From positions 1 to 17,684 of the forward strand of contig JAFLCF010000089.1 in the NCBI GenBank assembly GCA_017303735.1: DNA of 17,684 bases. The letters are read 5' to 3'. The notes beneath the pieces are model-generated. The model saw only the letters and a list, made by a program, of their open reading frames with translations. It made no database searches and was not told the DNA's origin. The stretch comes from Anaerolineae bacterium (GTDB lineage Bacteria; Chloroflexota; Anaerolineae; Anaerolineales; Villigracilaceae). Positions 16,101 to 17,684 of this stretch are shown here, one piece after another. Positions within the stretch are counted from its first letter, which is position 1. Every line of letters begins with the position of its first letter. The position numbers and the translations under genes are program-made.

Positions 16101-17684
16101 ATCGCGCATCTGACTCCCGATCAGTTGGATCATGTTATCCAGCTCTGTCTCTGCCACCAAAGCCTGGGTGACGGTGCTGATCGCACCGAGTTCGGCGGCG
16201 TGTTCTTCGGTCTCTTTCAACAGGCGTTGAGTTTCATCAAAGAGACGGGCATTTTCGAGCGAGACACCCATGCTGGCTGCCACGGTTTGCAACAAGCGCA
16301 CCTGCGACTCACTAAAGGCGTATTCCCTTTCATGGCTTTGGACGATAATGACACCGATCACGCGGTCGCTGCCGATAATGGGCACATTAACGCTGGACTT
16401 GGCGGCTTCGGTGTTGGGCAGCAGAGTTAACCCAAGCGCTTCACGTTCGGCAAGGGTATTGCGCACAAAGGGCTGGCGGGTCTTTGAGATTTTTTCAAAG
16501 GTGCCGCCTTCCAATGGCGGTTTGGATGGGTACTCGCGGCGTTGACCCTGGATGTATTCATACACGTAGTGCACTAGATTGTTTTGGGCGTCGTACAAGC
16601 GGATGCCCAGGTCTTCGGTATGCAGCACTTCACGCAGTTTATCTCCGGTCAACTCGATAATGGCTTGTGGGTCTAATTCGGCTGCCAAGCCCTGTTGAAT
16701 GCTGTTGATCACTGCCAATTCCGTGGCGCGGTCTTCGGTCACCTGTAAGAGGCGTTGGGTTTCGTCGAAGAGACGGGCATTTTCGAGCGCCACGCTCATG
16801 GCGTTGACCACGGTTTGGAGCAGGCGCACTTCTGAATCGCCAAAGGCGTTTTCTTTTTCGTAATTGCTGACGCTGACCATTCCCAATGCAGCGCCACTGA
16901 CCAAAATGGGCACTGCCATAAAGGATTTTTCCATTTGGGTTCCGGGCACCAAGACTGAGCCGAACTCTGCCATGCGCTCTGCCAGATTTTCATTGATCAC
17001 AAGGGTCTGACGTGTTTCATAAATCTTTTTTGCAAATCCGCGCAGTGGGGAGGGGGGGATTTCCAGCCGTTTGCCGTGTTCGCGCAGGTAGGGGTAGAAG
17101 ACTTGATTCGTCTCCGGTGAAAAGATGCGGATGTCAATATCGAGAGTGTTCATCACCTCGGCTAATTTATCGCCGACCAGATCGTAGATGGCTTGCATCT
17201 CCAGTTTGGAGGCGAGCCCTTCCTGCACACTGTTGATGATGGCAAGTTCGGCGGCGCGGTCTTCGGTGATTTTTAAGAGGCGCTGGGTTTCATCAAACAG
17301 ACGGGCGTTTTGTAACGCCACGCCGAGGTTGGCAGATAAGGTCGTGAGCAGACTAACGCTTGATTCAGGAAACGCATTTGGTTCATTTGAGTAAAGCGTA
17401 ATGACGCCGATGACCTTGCCCGTTGACCAAATGGGCGCGCAAACCACGCTTTGGGTCAGGTCTTCTTCATTGTCATCGCCGATCAATATCGTCGTGTCCA
17501 TCCCCAATTCCAATTTTCGCTGGTCAATATTTTCATTGATGACCAGTGTGGTGCGGTTTGTGATTGTCCAACCGGCATACCCGGGGCGAAGCACATGCGG
17601 CTCAATGGGGAAGCGGTCGCCATGTTCGATGTAATAGGGTGTGGACATGATATTGCTCGCTTCATCATACATCGCGATATACAA
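13140..17684 (-). CDS. Large hybrid histidine kinase, GAF array with HisKA, HATPase and 2 receivers (N-terminus outside window)
   Basis: 1514 residues are visible; the frame is open at the right edge, so the start and any further GAF or membrane segments lie outside. Numbering here is from the edge. Six GAF modules (the first incomplete) end near 130, 307, 482, 653, 821 and 994, joined by (N)[11 protein letters not shown] linkers. HisKA has H1027 in [11 protein letters not shown]. HATPase has [15 protein letters not shown] and GTGLGL. Receiver 1 has D1320 (LLDILMP) and KPL. Receiver 2 has D1442 ([11 protein letters not shown]), and its usual Lys-Pro is Lys-Gln (MRKQGF), as in many terminal receivers of hybrid kinases. 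The last GAF is about three-quarters identical to GAF 7 of the other kinase. It is followed by the single receiver 14 bp away and is likely co-transcribed with it. Confidence 0.93.
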   Translation of the reverse strand: MYIAMYDEASNIMSTPYYIEHGDRFPIEPHVLRPGYAGWTITNRTTLVINENIDQRKLELGMDTTILIGDDNEEDLTQSVVCAPIWSTGKVIGVITLYSNEPNAFPESSVSLLTTLSANLGVALQNARLFDETQRLLKITEDRAAELAIINSVQEGLASKLEMQAIYDLVGDKLAEVMNTLDIDIRIFSPETNQVFYPYLREHGKRLEIPPSPLRGFAKKIYETRQTLVINENLAERMAEFGSVLVPGTQMEKSFMAVPILVSGAALGMVSVSNYEKENAFGDSEVRLLQTVVNAMSVALENARLFDETQRLLQVTEDRATELAVINSIQQGLAAELDPQAIIELTGDKLREVLHTEDLGIRLYDAQNNLVHYVYEYIQGQRREYPSKPPLEGGTFEKISKTRQPFVRNTLAEREALGLTLLPNTEAAKSSVNVPIIGSDRVIGVIIVQSHEREYAFSESQVRLLQTVAASMGVSLENARLFDETQRLLKETEEHAAELGAISTVTQALVAETELDNMIQLIGSQMRDTFNADIAYLALLDPQTNMIQFPYQYGDVIEPIPYGDGMTSRIIRDGEPLIFNRNVEEQSSAMGIQRLGRKARSYLGVPIKAGRETIGVLSVQSVQKEGVFDQDALRLLSTVAANAGAAIKTARLHAETQRRAREMATLAEVGRDISSSLEATTVLQSIANHARELLGGDLSALFLPEQNGRVFRAIAAVGLEAEELRNDTIILGEGLLGNIALTKKAEIVNDTNNDPRALIITGTESMSDEHMLAIPLLANDELKGLMAVWRHGADNLFTEAELEFMNNLARQAVIAIQNTQLFEQTEQRAAELAILNNVSESMTRTLDVREVTRNVGNKVQEIFNAEIVDILLYNPATNIVQLTFSYSDNEYYEEEPPWELGEGLTSKIIITKQPLLLSSAEEISENGAAAYITAPVDEEEIKSYMGVPIMVGDRVLGVVDVQSYKARAFNEGNLRLLQTLSANMGVAIENARLFNETQRLFDEAQEARDAAEHANQAKSAFLANMSHELRTPLNAIIGFTRIVRRKSEGILPEKQTENLDKVLSSSEHLLSLINTVLDIAKIEAGRMDVQAANFNVNSLIDLCANTATPLLKPTVRLIKAADESLGMIYSDQDKIKQIVLNMLSNAAKFTAAGKITLRAHRERDMLTVDVSDTGIGITEEALSRIFEEFQQADTSTTRQYGGTGLGLTISRNLARLLGGDLTASSEYGKGSTFTLTVPIQYGTKPASSLNPDTGPLHRAEASTKAGATQKLVLVIDDDPDATYLLRENLGPDEFEIIGARNGILGQEKAREIKPDAILLDILMPDKDGWQVLHDLKSDPATTNIPIILLTIVDKKALGMRLGAAAYLLKPLNPAEVLSTLRKVIKPKSHERIHVLTVDDDPHIAEMLSQQLPESEFRLESALDGEAGLAAIEAEHPDVILLDIMMPKLDGFGVIERLREKAETRELPIIVISAKELTDEETERLRESVVLIMRKQGFDSEKLAEEIKHAVQTGR
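14690..17684 (-). repeat. Coding tandem array of GAF modules (six visible)
   Basis: Linkers recur near + coordinates 17310, 16784, 16256, 15740, 15237 and 14722, spaced 503-528 bp. The fifth visible module has the same NDTNNDPR signature as module 4 of the other kinase, and the sixth the [17 protein letters not shown] signature of its module 7. The array continues past the window edge. Confidence 0.75.

Noticed and set aside
15042..16430. Long + strand open frame (462 codons) opposite the kinase gene
   Set aside because: It is fully antisense to well-supported GAF coding sequence, and its translation shows no domain and looks like the mirror of kinase codons. Codon bias alone explains it.

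Overview
The window looks like a piece of a Chloroflexota chromosome, probably class Anaerolineae. This is an inference from style, not from a marker gene. The pointers are two very long hybrid histidine kinases built from tandem GAF domains, a lipoprotein combining a CSLREA-type motif with a right-handed beta-helix, a Thr/Pro/Ser-rich linker after its lipid-anchor cysteine, and moderate GC. There are no rRNA, tRNA, IS element, phage or CRISPR features.

Left part (1-3400, + strand). The window opens inside an alpha/beta hydrolase gene (2-574). A leader follows with a perfect TATAAT box, a 31-nt hairpin and a good ribosome binding site. Next come two adjacent paralogous genes of unknown function, both beginning MFFGKK (786-1322 and 1346-1879). 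The interval after them carries two overlapping hairpins; one has the same 31-nt design as the leader hairpin. A TTG-started lipoprotein gene (1996-3396) follows and ends at a strong bidirectional terminator (3407-3441) shared with the opposing operon.

Right part (3515-17684, - strand). This is one large signalling locus. In transcription order it encodes: a hybrid histidine kinase cut by the window edge (six GAF modules visible, HisKA, HATPase, two receiver domains); a stand-alone DivK/CheY-like receiver; a receiver fused to a SpoIIE/RsbU-type PP2C phosphatase; a 2131-residue soluble hybrid kinase (nine GAF modules, HisKA, HATPase, two receivers); a single-domain HPt protein; and a receiver fused to a class III adenylate cyclase. 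Genes are 3-34 bp apart except for one 291-bp gap before the 2131-residue kinase. That gap holds a good sigma70-like promoter and a palindrome, so there are probably two transcription units.

How the parts probably work together (inference): many soluble GAF sensors are integrated by two kinases, phosphate passes through the fused receivers and the HPt protein, and two response regulators turn it into output. One output is cAMP synthesis; the other is dephosphorylation of a partner-switching (anti-anti-sigma-like) protein. The two regulators share an almost identical linker between receiver and catalytic domain. The least expected items are the covarying 31-nt hairpin pair flanking the MFFGKK genes, and the kinase GAF arrays, in which particular GAF subtypes recur at different array positions in the two proteins.
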